Of a DNA stretch of 64,000 bases, positions 17,310 to 26,300 are shown one piece after another (within the stretch, counting starts at the first letter, position 1; each line of letters begins with the position of its first letter). The notes under the pieces were generated by a model that was not told where the DNA came from, ran no database searches, and saw only the letters and a program-made list of their open reading frames with translations. The translations under genes were made by a program, and so were the position numbers. Source of the stretch: Sphingomonas sp. (GTDB taxonomy: Bacteria > Pseudomonadota > Alphaproteobacteria > Sphingomonadales > Sphingomonadaceae); contig NZ_QFOB01000003.1 in assembly GCF_003248515.1 (NCBI RefSeq), positions 186,001 through 250,000 on the forward strand, written 5' to 3'.

Positions 17310-18710
17310 ATGGCGAACTGGAACCGGCGCAAGGCGATCATACCCGAGGGCGGGCATGCGGCCGAACACAGGCTGGCCCGCACGTTGAGCTGGCCGCACC
17401 TGATCGCGCTCGGCGTGGGCGCGATCGTGGGCACGGGCATCCTCACGCTGATCGGCGTGGGCGCGGACAAGGCCGGCCCGGCCGTGATCCTGTCCTTCGC
17501 GATCGCGGGCGCGATCTGCGCCTGCGCGGCCCTGGCCTATGCCGAAATGGCCACGATGATCCCCGCCTCCGGCAGCGCCTATACCTACAGCTATGTGGTG
17601 ATCGGCGAACTGGTGGCGTGGGTAATCGGGTGGAGCCTGATCCTCGAATATAGCCTCGTCGTGAGCGCGGTGGCGGTCGGCTGGTCGGGCTATGCCGCGC
17701 CGCTGCTGAAGGCCGGGCTCGGCATTCCGATGAGCCTGATGCAGGGCCCGGAACTGGGCGGCCTCATCAATCTGCCCGCCATCTTCATCATCGCCGTGGT
17801 GGCAGGGCTCCTGATCTTCGGCACGCGCGAGAGCGCCACGCTCAACGCCGTTCTCGTGCTGGTGAAGATCGTGGCGCTCGCCGTGTTCGTGGCGGTGGCG
17901 CTCCCGCATTTCAACGCCGCGCACATGGAGCCCTTCGCGCCTTTCGGCTTCGCCAAATCAACCGGGCCGGATGGCGTGGAGCGCGGCGTGATGGCCGCCG
18001 CCGCCATCATCTTCTTCGCTTTCTACGGCTTCGATGCGATCGCCACCGCCGCCGAGGAAGCGAAGAAGCCGGAGCGAGACCTGCCGATCGGCATCGTGGG
18101 ATCGATGATCGTCTGCGTGCTGATCTATGTGGGCGTGGCGGGCGCGGCGGTGGGCGCGATCCCTTTCACCGGATTCGCCAAAAGCCCCGAGCCGCTGGCA
18201 CTGATCCTGCGTGAGCTGGGCAGCCCGAAGGCCGCCACCTTCCTCGCCGCATCGGCCGTGATCGCGCTGCCGACGGTGATCCTCGCCTTTTTCTACGGCC
18301 AGTCGCGCATCTTCTTCGTGATGGCGCGCGATCGGCTGCTGCCCTCGTCGCTGGCAAAGGTTTCTAGGCGGGGCACGCCCGTGCGCATCACGCTCTTCAC
18401 CGCCGTGATCGTGGGCGCGATCGCCGGCCTCTTCCCGCTCGACGAGATTGCGGCGCTCGCCAATGCCGGGACGCTCGCCGCCTTCGTCGCGGTGTGCGTC
18501 TGCATGCTCGTCATGCGCCGCCGCGCGCCGGATGCACCGCGCAAGTTCCGCACGCCGGCGGCGTGGTTCGTGGGCGGCTTCGGCGTGCTCGGCTGCCTCT
18601 ATCTGTTCCTGAGCCTGCCGACCAAGACCGAAATCTACTTCTTGATCTGGAATGCGATCGGCCTTGGCATCTACGCGCTCACGGCAGGGCGGAGGGCCGC
18701 CACGCCCTGA
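17310..18710 (+). CDS. APC-superfamily amino-acid permease (cationic/YfnA-like)
   Basis: A 466-residue inner-membrane transporter with about twelve helices. The first has the APC signature GVGAIVGTGIL, and GSAYTYSYVVIGE, the helix-3 motif of cationic amino-acid transporters, follows. VMARDRLLP near residue 340 is also typical. It probably imports amino acids by proton symport. The ribosome site AAAGGAG is well placed. It stands alone, convergent with the gene at 18761. Confidence 0.93.
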   Translation: MANWNRRKAIIPEGGHAAEHRLARTLSWPHLIALGVGAIVGTGILTLIGVGADKAGPAVILSFAIAGAICACAALAYAEMATMIPASGSAYTYSYVVIGELVAWVIGWSLILEYSLVVSAVAVGWSGYAAPLLKAGLGIPMSLMQGPELGGLINLPAIFIIAVVAGLLIFGTRESATLNAVLVLVKIVALAVFVAVALPHFNAAHMEPFAPFGFAKSTGPDGVERGVMAAAAIIFFAFYGFDAIATAAEEAKKPERDLPIGIVGSMIVCVLIYVGVAGAAVGAIPFTGFAKSPEPLALILRELGSPKAATFLAASAVIALPTVILAFFYGQSRIFFVMARDRLLPSSLAKVSRRGTPVRITLFTAVIVGAIAGLFPLDEIAALANAGTLAAFVAVCVCMLVMRRRAPDAPRKFRTPAAWFVGGFGVLGCLYLFLSLPTKTEIYFLIWNAIGLGIYALTAGRRAATP

Positions 18711-18760
18711 TTCCGATGTGCCCTCTTATCGCAGCCTTATGCCCGGACGGGGCAGCGGGT

Positions 18761-19177
18761 TCAGCCCTTCTTGGCCTTCGTATAGGGCACGAATTCGCCG
18801 AGGCCGACGAAGCCGCGCGGGAAGCGGCTGGTACGATCGACCAGGCGAACCTGATCGAGGCTGCACAGCTGCGAGCCCCAGATACGCGTGACCAATATGT
18901 CGTCGCTGTCCAGCTGGTCCGCGCCGACGCGGGGGCGATTGACGTAGATGGTCCGTCCGGTCGACTGATAGACGACGGCCGTGCCATCGATCACCTGGCT
19001 CGACTGGCTGTTCATGGCGCTGATGCAGCTGACCGGCTTGCCGGCGACGCGGCCTTCCAGAAGCTTTGCCAGTGCCGCCTCGCCCTTGGCATTGATCGGC
19101 GTCGCCTTGGGCGGCCTGGCCGACGCGCCACCCGCGATCAGGGCGGCGGCGAGCATGAACGAAAATGCGGTGCGCAT
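18761..19177 (-). CDS. Exported protein of unknown function (last gene of nucleoside operon)
   Basis: A 138-residue product with a clear signal peptide (MRTAFSFMLAAALIAGGASA) and no further membrane helix. The mature part has two cysteines (in SCISAM and SQLCSLD) that could form a disulfide. No recognised domain. A longer reading frame reaching 19504 overlaps the deaminase gene and is rejected. It starts 67 bp after the adenosine deaminase stop on the same strand, so it may be co-transcribed with the nucleoside genes. Confidence 0.75.
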   Translation of the reverse strand: MRTAFSFMLAAALIAGGASARPPKATPINAKGEAALAKLLEGRVAGKPVSCISAMNSQSSQVIDGTAVVYQSTGRTIYVNRPRVGADQLDSDDILVTRIWGSQLCSLDQVRLVDRTSRFPRGFVGLGEFVPYTKAKKG

Positions 19178-19244
19178 GATCCTGTCCTTGCAATATCGAT
19201 GGCGCCCTGATGCGCGCGCCTGCCTGAACCGGCGCTGAGCCGGT

Positions 19245-20771
19245 TCAGAATCGCGCCGTGACGATCCCGCTTTCGAAGCGCTGGAATTGCCGTTCCAGCG
19301 CGCGCTGCATCCGCGCCTTCGGGCTGCCGGAGGCCAGCGCATCGCAGGCGGGCGCATCCAGATCGGCGCAGGCCGGCACCACCGCGCGCCCCGCGCCCTC
19401 CCGCCACAGGCTCGCGCCGGGGAGGAACGAATAGGTGAGGCTATCCCGCGCCACCGATTTGAGCGCGCCATAATCCAGCCGATGCTCGACTGCGGCGCGC
19501 ACATATTGTTCGGTCATGTCCGTGCGCAGCACACCTTCATCATCGGTGGAAAGCGCGACGGGCACGCCGGCGGCCCGATAGAGGGACAAAGGATGCGCGC
19601 CGCCGCGAAGGCCGAGTATCTCGTCATTGCTGACGAGATTGATTTCCACCGCCACCCGATCGCGCGCCATGCGGGCGAGCGTGGCGATCGAATCCACCTC
19701 GTGCGCGATATCGCTGCCATGGCCGATCCGCTCCGCCCCCGCGATCGCCACGGCCTGCCCGACATGATCGGCAAGCGCCCCCGGTGGCACGAGCCCGGCC
19801 GCCAGCTCGCCCGCATGCAGCGTGCGGTGCACGCCCGGATAGAGCGGCGCGAGGAACCCAATCATCCGCATCGTGAGCGCATAATTTTCCAGCGAGGCGG
19901 GATCATCCTCGGGCGCGACGAGATTGATCGCGACGAAGCGGGGATCGGCCGCCGCCATCGCGAAGATCAGCACCAGTTCGCGAAACAATTGCGCGGGCGG
20001 CAGCACGCGTGCGCCATAGGCGATGTAGCGCGTCTCGATCGCGCAGGCGGCGGCATCGGCGGCCGCTCCGCAGTGGAGCGCGGCGCGCGCATCGGCCTCC
20101 GCGCCATCCACTTCGGCGCGTGCCTTCGCCAGCAGCGCCGGGAGCATCGGCTTCATGCGCGCATGGGCGGCCGCCATATCCTCCGCCCGCCACGCCGGAT
20201 CGCGCGTCTCGCCCGCGAAACGATCCACCGAGGGCGGATTGAAGATGAGTTCCAGATAGGAGACGCGATCGGCGGCGGCCATACGGCGCACGGCGACCAG
20301 GCTCTCGCCCGACACCACGTCCGAAAAATCGCCGAACCGCCCGAAGCTGCCGAACATCGCATCATGGCCGGACATGTCGTTCGCGCCCACCCCGGCCAGA
20401 TGGCCACGCATCGAGAGCGCATCGATCATGCGCTGGTAGAGTGCGCCATCGCGACTGGAGAGGCCCGCCGCCGGAACGCGCGCCACCCCGACACAGGGAG
20501 GCGGCACGAGAGCGGAGGTCGCCGTCGCGATGCACCAGCCACGCTCGCCCGCCCACCGCAGATAATCCTCCGCATAAGGCGCGCCGGACAGGTGGTTGTG
20601 GAGATCGCCGCCCTTGGGCATCGCCTTCAGGAAAACGCGCAGACGGGCCGGATCGCCCACGATGCTGTCGAACAGGCGCGCGGTGCGCTCCTCGCCGTCC
20701 GCGGCCCGGGCGGCCGTGCCCGGCAGCAGGAGCAGCAATGCCGCCGCCCACGCGAAAAGCCGCCCCGTCAT
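19245..20771 (-). CDS. Exported adenosine deaminase family protein
   Basis: A 508-residue metal-dependent deaminase predicted to convert adenosine to inosine. Residues 1-23 form a signal peptide, so it acts in the periplasm or outside, unlike cytosolic Add. The zinc-site His58 and His60 lie in KGGDLHNHLSG. HAGEL provides another zinc His plus the catalytic Glu, and RIGHGSD and STDDEGV complete the active site. It is longer than typical cytosolic Add (about 330), matching secreted ADGF/CECR1-like forms. ATG overlaps the stop of the upstream NUP gene (ATGA). Adenine or other purine specificity cannot be excluded. Confidence 0.9.
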   Translation of the reverse strand: MTGRLFAWAAALLLLLPGTAARAADGEERTARLFDSIVGDPARLRVFLKAMPKGGDLHNHLSGAPYAEDYLRWAGERGWCIATATSALVPPPCVGVARVPAAGLSSRDGALYQRMIDALSMRGHLAGVGANDMSGHDAMFGSFGRFGDFSDVVSGESLVAVRRMAAADRVSYLELIFNPPSVDRFAGETRDPAWRAEDMAAAHARMKPMLPALLAKARAEVDGAEADARAALHCGAAADAAACAIETRYIAYGARVLPPAQLFRELVLIFAMAAADPRFVAINLVAPEDDPASLENYALTMRMIGFLAPLYPGVHRTLHAGELAAGLVPPGALADHVGQAVAIAGAERIGHGSDIAHEVDSIATLARMARDRVAVEINLVSNDEILGLRGGAHPLSLYRAAGVPVALSTDDEGVLRTDMTEQYVRAAVEHRLDYGALKSVARDSLTYSFLPGASLWREGAGRAVVPACADLDAPACDALASGSPKARMQRALERQFQRFESGIVTARF

Positions 20772-21907
20772 TGCTCCGGCGCGGAGGGGATATGGTCGCG
20801 ATAGAGATCCCAGTGATCGACTATCTCGTGCACCACGGGCGCGCCCACCCGATAATTGGCCTCATAGGCGACGCGCTGGCCCGGCCCCTCATCCCCCACG
20901 CTTTCCACAGCGGAGTGGCCGGGCGGTGGCATCGTCTGGTTGCTGGCCGTGCGCAACACCATCACGCGATCGAGATCGACGAGGCCGGCCTTCGCCGCCA
21001 CGTTCATCGCGCCGGCCATGGACTGGCTTTCCATGTTGGACATGGCGAACACGCCCCTGCCGCCGGTCCAGAGCTTCACCCAGTCCTCGGCCCATTTCAG
21101 TCGGCCGGGACCATGCCAGTAGCGCACCGAACCCAGCGTCTCGCCCATCAGCACGAAGGGCGGCCTCTGCGCATTGGGATAACCTTTCCAGAGCGCGCGC
21201 TGCTTCCGAAGCGCGGGCGTATCGGGAATCGCGATGTCCTTCGTGCGCGCATAGGCCCAGCGGGCGAGGCCCTGGTTGAGCGGCTGCACCATCGAGAGCT
21301 TGCCCGTATCGGTATAGCCCGCGAAGCTCTTCGGATCGGCGGGCAGCGCGTTCGGCCTGTCCGCGCCGATCGCGAAGAGGCCGTAGGGCCAATCCTTCGC
21401 CACCTCGCGATCGTCGAACTCGCGCAGCGTATCGCCCTGCACCACCCAGCGCGCCCAGGCCGCGCTGCCGACCGGGGCGAGATTCGGATCGCCGCCGGAA
21501 ATGCCCGTGAACAGCCAGTAGGTCCTGCTGAAATCGAAGCGCGGATCCAGCAGCAGGGCCGACAATTGCTCGCCCACGCCGCTCACCATCGTGCCAGCAT
21601 CGCCCCAGACGATGCCATAGACGCCGCCTGCATTGCGGCGGAGCGGGTGGAGCACGCCGCGAACCACTATCTCCTCGTCCAGATGTTCGCGTTCGGCCCA
21701 GAGCTGAAACTCGCCGGGCTCGTCGCCCATATCCTTGCCGGGCTCGAAATTGGCGACGACGACGATCTTCGGCGCGATACGTCCCTGCACTACCGGCATC
21801 GGCGGCACGGGGGGCTCGGCCGCGTGGATCGGGGAAAATGCAAAGCCCGTGGCGAGCGCGGCGGCCCCAAGGGCGAAAACCCGACCCGCCGCCCGCATCG
21901 CCTTCAT
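20768..21907 (-). CDS. Purine nucleoside permease-family (NUP) periplasmic protein
   Basis: The 379-residue product matches the NUP family named purine nucleoside permease. It has a signal peptide (about 1-29) but no transmembrane helices, so a permease role looks doubtful. The fold is related to nucleoside phosphorylases: SNMESQSMAGAM resembles their Met-Glu ribose-binding motif. An N-glycosidic cleavage or binding role is my inference. ATG at 21907 has a GGGAG site 7 nt upstream; a longer start at 21943 is less likely. Overlaps the deaminase gene and lies 86 bp after the TonB receptor. Confidence 0.85.
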   Translation of the reverse strand: MKAMRAAGRVFALGAAALATGFAFSPIHAAEPPVPPMPVVQGRIAPKIVVVANFEPGKDMGDEPGEFQLWAEREHLDEEIVVRGVLHPLRRNAGGVYGIVWGDAGTMVSGVGEQLSALLLDPRFDFSRTYWLFTGISGGDPNLAPVGSAAWARWVVQGDTLREFDDREVAKDWPYGLFAIGADRPNALPADPKSFAGYTDTGKLSMVQPLNQGLARWAYARTKDIAIPDTPALRKQRALWKGYPNAQRPPFVLMGETLGSVRYWHGPGRLKWAEDWVKLWTGGRGVFAMSNMESQSMAGAMNVAAKAGLVDLDRVMVLRTASNQTMPPPGHSAVESVGDEGPGQRVAYEANYRVGAPVVHEIVDHWDLYRDHIPSAPEQ

Positions 21908-21993
21908 CGTCCGCTCCCACCCGACGACGCCCTTCCCGGGCAAACGCCGACAAGAAAGGGCGCCCGCATCGCGCGGGCGCCCTTCCGACGCTA

Positions 21994-24534
21994 TCAGAAC
22001 TTGTACTTCACCGTCGCCTGGAAGCTGCGCGGAACTTCGGGCTTCACGTTCTGCGAGCCATAAAGCTCGACGAAATTGGCGCGGAAGTAACGTTCGTTGA
22101 GCGCATTCTTCACGTTGAGCTGGAACAGCCAGTGATCGGTGCCATAGGACACGCCGAGATCGACGAGCGTATAGGCCGGCAGCCGCACCGTATGCGGATA
22201 ATCGGCCCAGACCGCCGGCACGTGGCTGGCGCTGGCGGTGAGCGCGATGCCGTTGTCGAACGAATAGCTGGCGGTGCCCGAATAGAGATTGCGCGGAATG
22301 CCGGGGCGCTCCGCCATGCTCTTGTCAGTCAGCGTCACGAGGCCGCTCGGCGCGCCGCCCAGAATGAGCGCGGGATTGATGCCGAACGACTTGAGATAAT
22401 CCGCGCCATAATAATAGAAGAAGGCGCCGCCACCGTTGAGGAAGGCGAGGTTCACGACCTTCGTGTGCGTATAGGCGCCCGTGACGAGCAGGTGCCGGTC
22501 CACCGCCCAGCGCACTTCGCCCTCGATGCCGGTGGTGCGGATCGCCTGGTTCACCGTGAGCGACTGGATCGAATAATCGGTGCGCGTCTGCTTGTAGAAG
22601 GAGAGCGCGGCATAGAGGCGATTATCCAGCCAGCTGCCCTTCAGGCCGCCTTCGTACAGCTTCGACGAGGTGACCCAGGTATTGCCGTACACGTTGGACG
22701 GATCCACCTCGGCGCCCTGCCCGGTGATGATCACCGACTGCTTCGAAATCGTGCCATAGGGCGTGAAGCCGAAGGGCAGCTTGTAATTGGCGCTGGCGGA
22801 CCAGGACCAGGCCCCCTGCGTATCCGTCTGCGTATTATAGCCGCGCGCCAGATCGGCGGCGGTGGTGAGCGCCGGATTGATGTTCACCGAAAACTGGTTC
22901 GGATCCATCTTCGAAAGCACAGCCGTCGATTTGACGTGGAGATTGTCGTAACGGGCCCCCAGCGTGATATCGAGGCCGAAGGCGAAATCCAGATCGGCCA
23001 GCGCGCTCAGCGCCGCATCGGTATAGTGGCCCTTGAAATAGCTGGAATAGCTGGAGTCCGTCTGCGTGGAGAGCAGGCGGATCGATTGCGGATCATAGCC
23101 CTGCGTCAGATCGACGCGCGCGAAATATTCATAGCCGAAATCGTCGCCATGCTTGAATTTCGTGTAGCGGATGGACGGCGACACCTGGATCGAGAATTTG
23201 CCAAGCTCGTTGGTGAACTTCTTCGAGATGGTCGTCTTGTTCTCGATCACATAGGAATTGGCGAACTGGGAGAAGCCATAGGCATTCTCGTTATCGTTAT
23301 CATAACCGTCGTAGAAGGACTGGTTCTTGATTTCGAGATCGTTGCCGCCATCCCAGATGAAATCGGCATAGGCCGTCGTGCCGACATTGTTGAGGAAATC
23401 GTCCGTTCCGGTCAGCGTCTTGCGGCGGCTGAGCTTTGCCGTGCCCACATTGGTCAGCCCCAGTTGCGGATAGACGGTGGTGAGGCAGCTGTTCGTCAGG
23501 CTGCTCGCGAAGGGATTGGAAAAGGGAACGGTGGTGCACAGCGCCGATCCGAACGTGCCTAGGCCACCCACCGCATTGATCTCGCTCTGCGAAATCTTGC
23601 CGTCGCGATTGGTATCCAGCGGCTTGGCGCTGCCGGTGATGTAGGTGCCGTTGTCGATCAGATCCTGCGTGACGCGGTTCCAACCGCCATTCTGGGTACC
23701 ACGATAATTATCGTACATTCCGCCGAACTCGAAGCGCAGCGAGCTGGAAAGATCGGTATCGAAAGAGGCCTGCAGCAGCGTCTGATGGGTGAAGATATTG
23801 TCGTAATAGCTGTCGGAATCGGTCAGTTCGCCATAGAGGCTATAGCCGAATTCCTGGCCGCCGATCTTGCCCGGCCCCACGATATTGCCGGACAGGATAT
23901 TCCCGTTCCAGCTGCTGCGCGTGTAGGAAAGCTCCGCCTTCGGCTCGGAAAGATAGCTGCCGTTCGCCGCGCGGCCGGATTTCGGCACGAAGTTCACATA
24001 GCCGCCGGTCTTGGCCGGACCCATGAGCGGCGAGGCGGGGCCGCGCACGATATCGATCCGGTCGGCAGCGCCGATCGGCGTGGGATAATTGCCCGGATTG
24101 TCGAGACGGCGGATGCCGCGGAAATAGGTTTCGCCCGGCGTACCGCGAATATCGAGCGAACCGCCCACACCGAAGAAGGAATTGGTGAAGGTGCCGGGCG
24201 CCTGTGCGACGAGATCGTAAATGCTCGTGACGCCGAAACGCTCAATCTGCTCCTTGGAGACAGTAGAGGCCGAGCGCGGCGTTTCGACCAGCGTTTTGTC
24301 GAAGCCGAAGACGGTGCCGACATCCTTGATCGGAAGCGCGTTGAGCGAGCCGCTGATCACGATTTCGTCGGAGCCCTTCTCCGATGCATCGGATGTACTG
24401 GACTGGGCGAAAGCCGATCCGGTGATCGCGGTACAGGCGAGAAGCCCCGCCGTCATCGCCAGCAGAGGCCTGCGGAGCGATTTATGCTGCGCCGCCGCAG
24501 CAACCGCGACGAGATCCGAACGCACGTTTCCCAT
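21994..24534 (-). CDS. TonB-dependent outer-membrane receptor (siderophore-receptor type)
   Basis: An 846-residue outer-membrane receptor. After a signal peptide ending in AFAQ come a short EIVISGS TonB box region and a plug domain (about 75-210) with RGTPGETYFRGIRR and RIDIVRGPAS. A 22-strand barrel ends in KYKF. ATG at 24534 has an AAGGGGG site 9 nt upstream. By family it would be called a siderophore receptor. Its place at the head of a nucleoside-enzyme operon suggests a purine nucleoside or nucleotide ligand instead, which is inference. Confidence 0.92.
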   Translation of the reverse strand: MGNVRSDLVAVAAAAQHKSLRRPLLAMTAGLLACTAITGSAFAQSSTSDASEKGSDEIVISGSLNALPIKDVGTVFGFDKTLVETPRSASTVSKEQIERFGVTSIYDLVAQAPGTFTNSFFGVGGSLDIRGTPGETYFRGIRRLDNPGNYPTPIGAADRIDIVRGPASPLMGPAKTGGYVNFVPKSGRAANGSYLSEPKAELSYTRSSWNGNILSGNIVGPGKIGGQEFGYSLYGELTDSDSYYDNIFTHQTLLQASFDTDLSSSLRFEFGGMYDNYRGTQNGGWNRVTQDLIDNGTYITGSAKPLDTNRDGKISQSEINAVGGLGTFGSALCTTVPFSNPFASSLTNSCLTTVYPQLGLTNVGTAKLSRRKTLTGTDDFLNNVGTTAYADFIWDGGNDLEIKNQSFYDGYDNDNENAYGFSQFANSYVIENKTTISKKFTNELGKFSIQVSPSIRYTKFKHGDDFGYEYFARVDLTQGYDPQSIRLLSTQTDSSYSSYFKGHYTDAALSALADLDFAFGLDITLGARYDNLHVKSTAVLSKMDPNQFSVNINPALTTAADLARGYNTQTDTQGAWSWSASANYKLPFGFTPYGTISKQSVIITGQGAEVDPSNVYGNTWVTSSKLYEGGLKGSWLDNRLYAALSFYKQTRTDYSIQSLTVNQAIRTTGIEGEVRWAVDRHLLVTGAYTHTKVVNLAFLNGGGAFFYYYGADYLKSFGINPALILGGAPSGLVTLTDKSMAERPGIPRNLYSGTASYSFDNGIALTASASHVPAVWADYPHTVRLPAYTLVDLGVSYGTDHWLFQLNVKNALNERYFRANFVELYGSQNVKPEVPRSFQATVKYKF

Positions 24535-24854
24535 TATCTTTGCCCCCTTCACTGACGACAGACGCGCGCAAATCCCCCGCGCACCGGCAATCACTTTATT
24601 CAGCGCCCGATCTTCGGGTCATCTGACTTGTTGCAGCGCGGCAAGGTAATGCTGCTGTTGCGAAACTGTAAAGAAAAACTTGTCGCTTTTTTGGGGCGCC
24701 TGATCGCCACGGCAATATCGGTGCAAAAATGGCACATGCGGGCCACGCCGCCCGCATTTGCCCTCGCTTCACGGCGCCAATCGCCGCATCGTGGCCCCGC
24801 CGCGTGCCCGCGCCAGACGCGCGCACCGGAGAACGACGGGAAACGGAGCGGAGC
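24535..24854. promoter_or_regulatory. Divergent regulatory region, nucleoside operon / glutaminase
   Basis: This 320-bp gap has no convincing gene. It includes an AT-rich stretch (about 24660-24700). On the minus strand a possible promoter pairs TTTACA (24667-24672) with TTACCT (24644-24649) at 17-bp spacing, directed at the TonB receptor. No palindromic operator stood out. The glutaminase start is preceded by a GGAG site at its right end. Confidence 0.35.
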
Positions 24855-25790
24855 GTGAGCGAAATCGGGGCGATCGTCCGCGACATTGCCGGGGAGATGG
24901 CGACGATCACGGATCGGGGCCGCGTCGCCAATTATATCCCGCCGCTGGCGGAGGTGGATCCCGCGCGCTTCGGCATGGCCGTGATCGAGGCGGACGGCGC
25001 CTGCCACCTTGCCGGGGACGCGGAGGAAGCCTTCTCGATCCAGAGCGTGTCCAAGGTATTCGCGCTCACGCTGGCGCTGGGCAAGGCGGGCGATGCGCTG
25101 TGGCGGCGCGTGGGCCGCGAGCCTTCGGGCAGCGCGTTCAACTCGATCGTCCAGCTGGAAACCGAAGGCGGCATCCCGCGCAATCCCTTCATCAATGCCG
25201 GCGCGATCGTGGTTTCCGACATGATCCTCGCCGGGCACCGCCCGCGCGAGGCCGTGGGCGAGATATTGCGCTTCACGCGCGCCCTGGCGGGCGAGGACGC
25301 GATCTTCGTGGACGAACGCGTCGCGCAGGCGGAGCAGGAGACCGGCTTCCGCAATGCGGCGCTCGCCAATTACATGCGCGCCTTCGGCAATCTCCATCAT
25401 CCCGTGGAGCTGACGCTGGGCGTGTATTTCCACCAGTGCGCGATCGCGATGAGCTGCCGCCAGCTGGCGCTCGCCGGCCGCTATCTGATGCTGGGCGGAC
25501 GCAACCCGGCAACGGGGCGATCGGTGGTGTCGGCCGCGCGCGCGCGGCGCATCAACGCGCTGATGCTGATGTGCGGCCATTATGACGGATCGGGCGAGTT
25601 CGCCTATCGCGTGGGCCTGGCCGGCAAATCGGGGGTGGGCGGCGGCATCCTCGCCATAGCGCCGGGCCGCGCCTCCATCGCTGTCTGGTCCCCGGGCCTC
25701 AACGAACGCGGCAACAGCCAGATCGGCGCGCTCGCGCTGGAGCGGCTGGTGCAGCGCACCGGCTGGTCGGTGTTCGAGCCGGGGCGGTAG
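24855..25790 (+). CDS. glsA: Glutaminase (serine-dependent beta-lactamase-like)
   Basis: Hydrolyses L-glutamine to glutamate and ammonia in the cytosol. The GTG at 24855 has a GGAG site 7 nt upstream, giving 311 residues, the family's normal size. Catalytic Ser64 and Lys67 in IQSVSKVF match the glutaminase numbering. [16 protein letters not shown] and GKSGVGGG complete the substrate site. A longer reading frame from 24729 is low-complexity leader. It may feed ammonia or glutamate metabolism or acid tolerance; the context does not say which. Confidence 0.94.
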   Translation: MSEIGAIVRDIAGEMATITDRGRVANYIPPLAEVDPARFGMAVIEADGACHLAGDAEEAFSIQSVSKVFALTLALGKAGDALWRRVGREPSGSAFNSIVQLETEGGIPRNPFINAGAIVVSDMILAGHRPREAVGEILRFTRALAGEDAIFVDERVAQAEQETGFRNAALANYMRAFGNLHHPVELTLGVYFHQCAIAMSCRQLALAGRYLMLGGRNPATGRSVVSAARARRINALMLMCGHYDGSGEFAYRVGLAGKSGVGGGILAIAPGRASIAVWSPGLNERGNSQIGALALERLVQRTGWSVFEPGR

Positions 25791-25944
25791 AAGCCCGGTT
25801 CAGCGCGTTATGCGTCTTCCCACTCGCTCCGCTCCCCCTCGCATCGATGACGAGGACGCCAGCCGCCCCTGAGATGACGAGCATGATGCAGCGGCGTCTA
25901 TCGCCCCAGTTGCGGACCTAGAGCAAGCCAGACATAAATCGTGG

Positions 25945-26235
25945 ATGGGTATCGCGAACATCCTGGCCGCCGCCGTGGGGTCGCTTTGGGCGTTAATCCT
26001 GCTCGTCGGATGGGGTCTGTATCGCGGAGTTATCGACCAGCATGTGGTGGGATACCCTACGACTGAGCAGTTTCACTATTATGTGGTGAAACCTCTTGTC
26101 GTTCTCGGCATATTGCTGCTCGGGACCGTCGTTGCGAACCGAGTGAAGCACGGCGCCATACCCTTGGCCGCAATCGCCATATGCGCAGCGCTATATATGA
26201 TGCCGCACATGATGCTGTTCACTGGCGGCATGTAG
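25945..26235 (+). CDS. Small three-helix membrane protein, unknown function
   Basis: A 96-residue protein with three predicted membrane helices (about 5-27, 48-67, 73-92) and short polar loops. I recognise no family. Its base composition is noticeably less GC-rich than neighbours, and codons such as ACT, TCG and CTT are commoner, which could mean recent acquisition. It lies alone between glsA and the reverse-strand transhydrogenase gene, with a weak ribosome site. Expression is uncertain. Confidence 0.5.
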   Translation: MGIANILAAAVGSLWALILLVGWGLYRGVIDQHVVGYPTTEQFHYYVVKPLVVLGILLLGTVVANRVKHGAIPLAAIAICAALYMMPHMMLFTGGM

Positions 26236-26300
26236 CTTCGCTGGTCCCACAACCGCTTCCCACCAAAAGCAGCCGCTCCGCTCTCTCCGCCCCGACGCCC

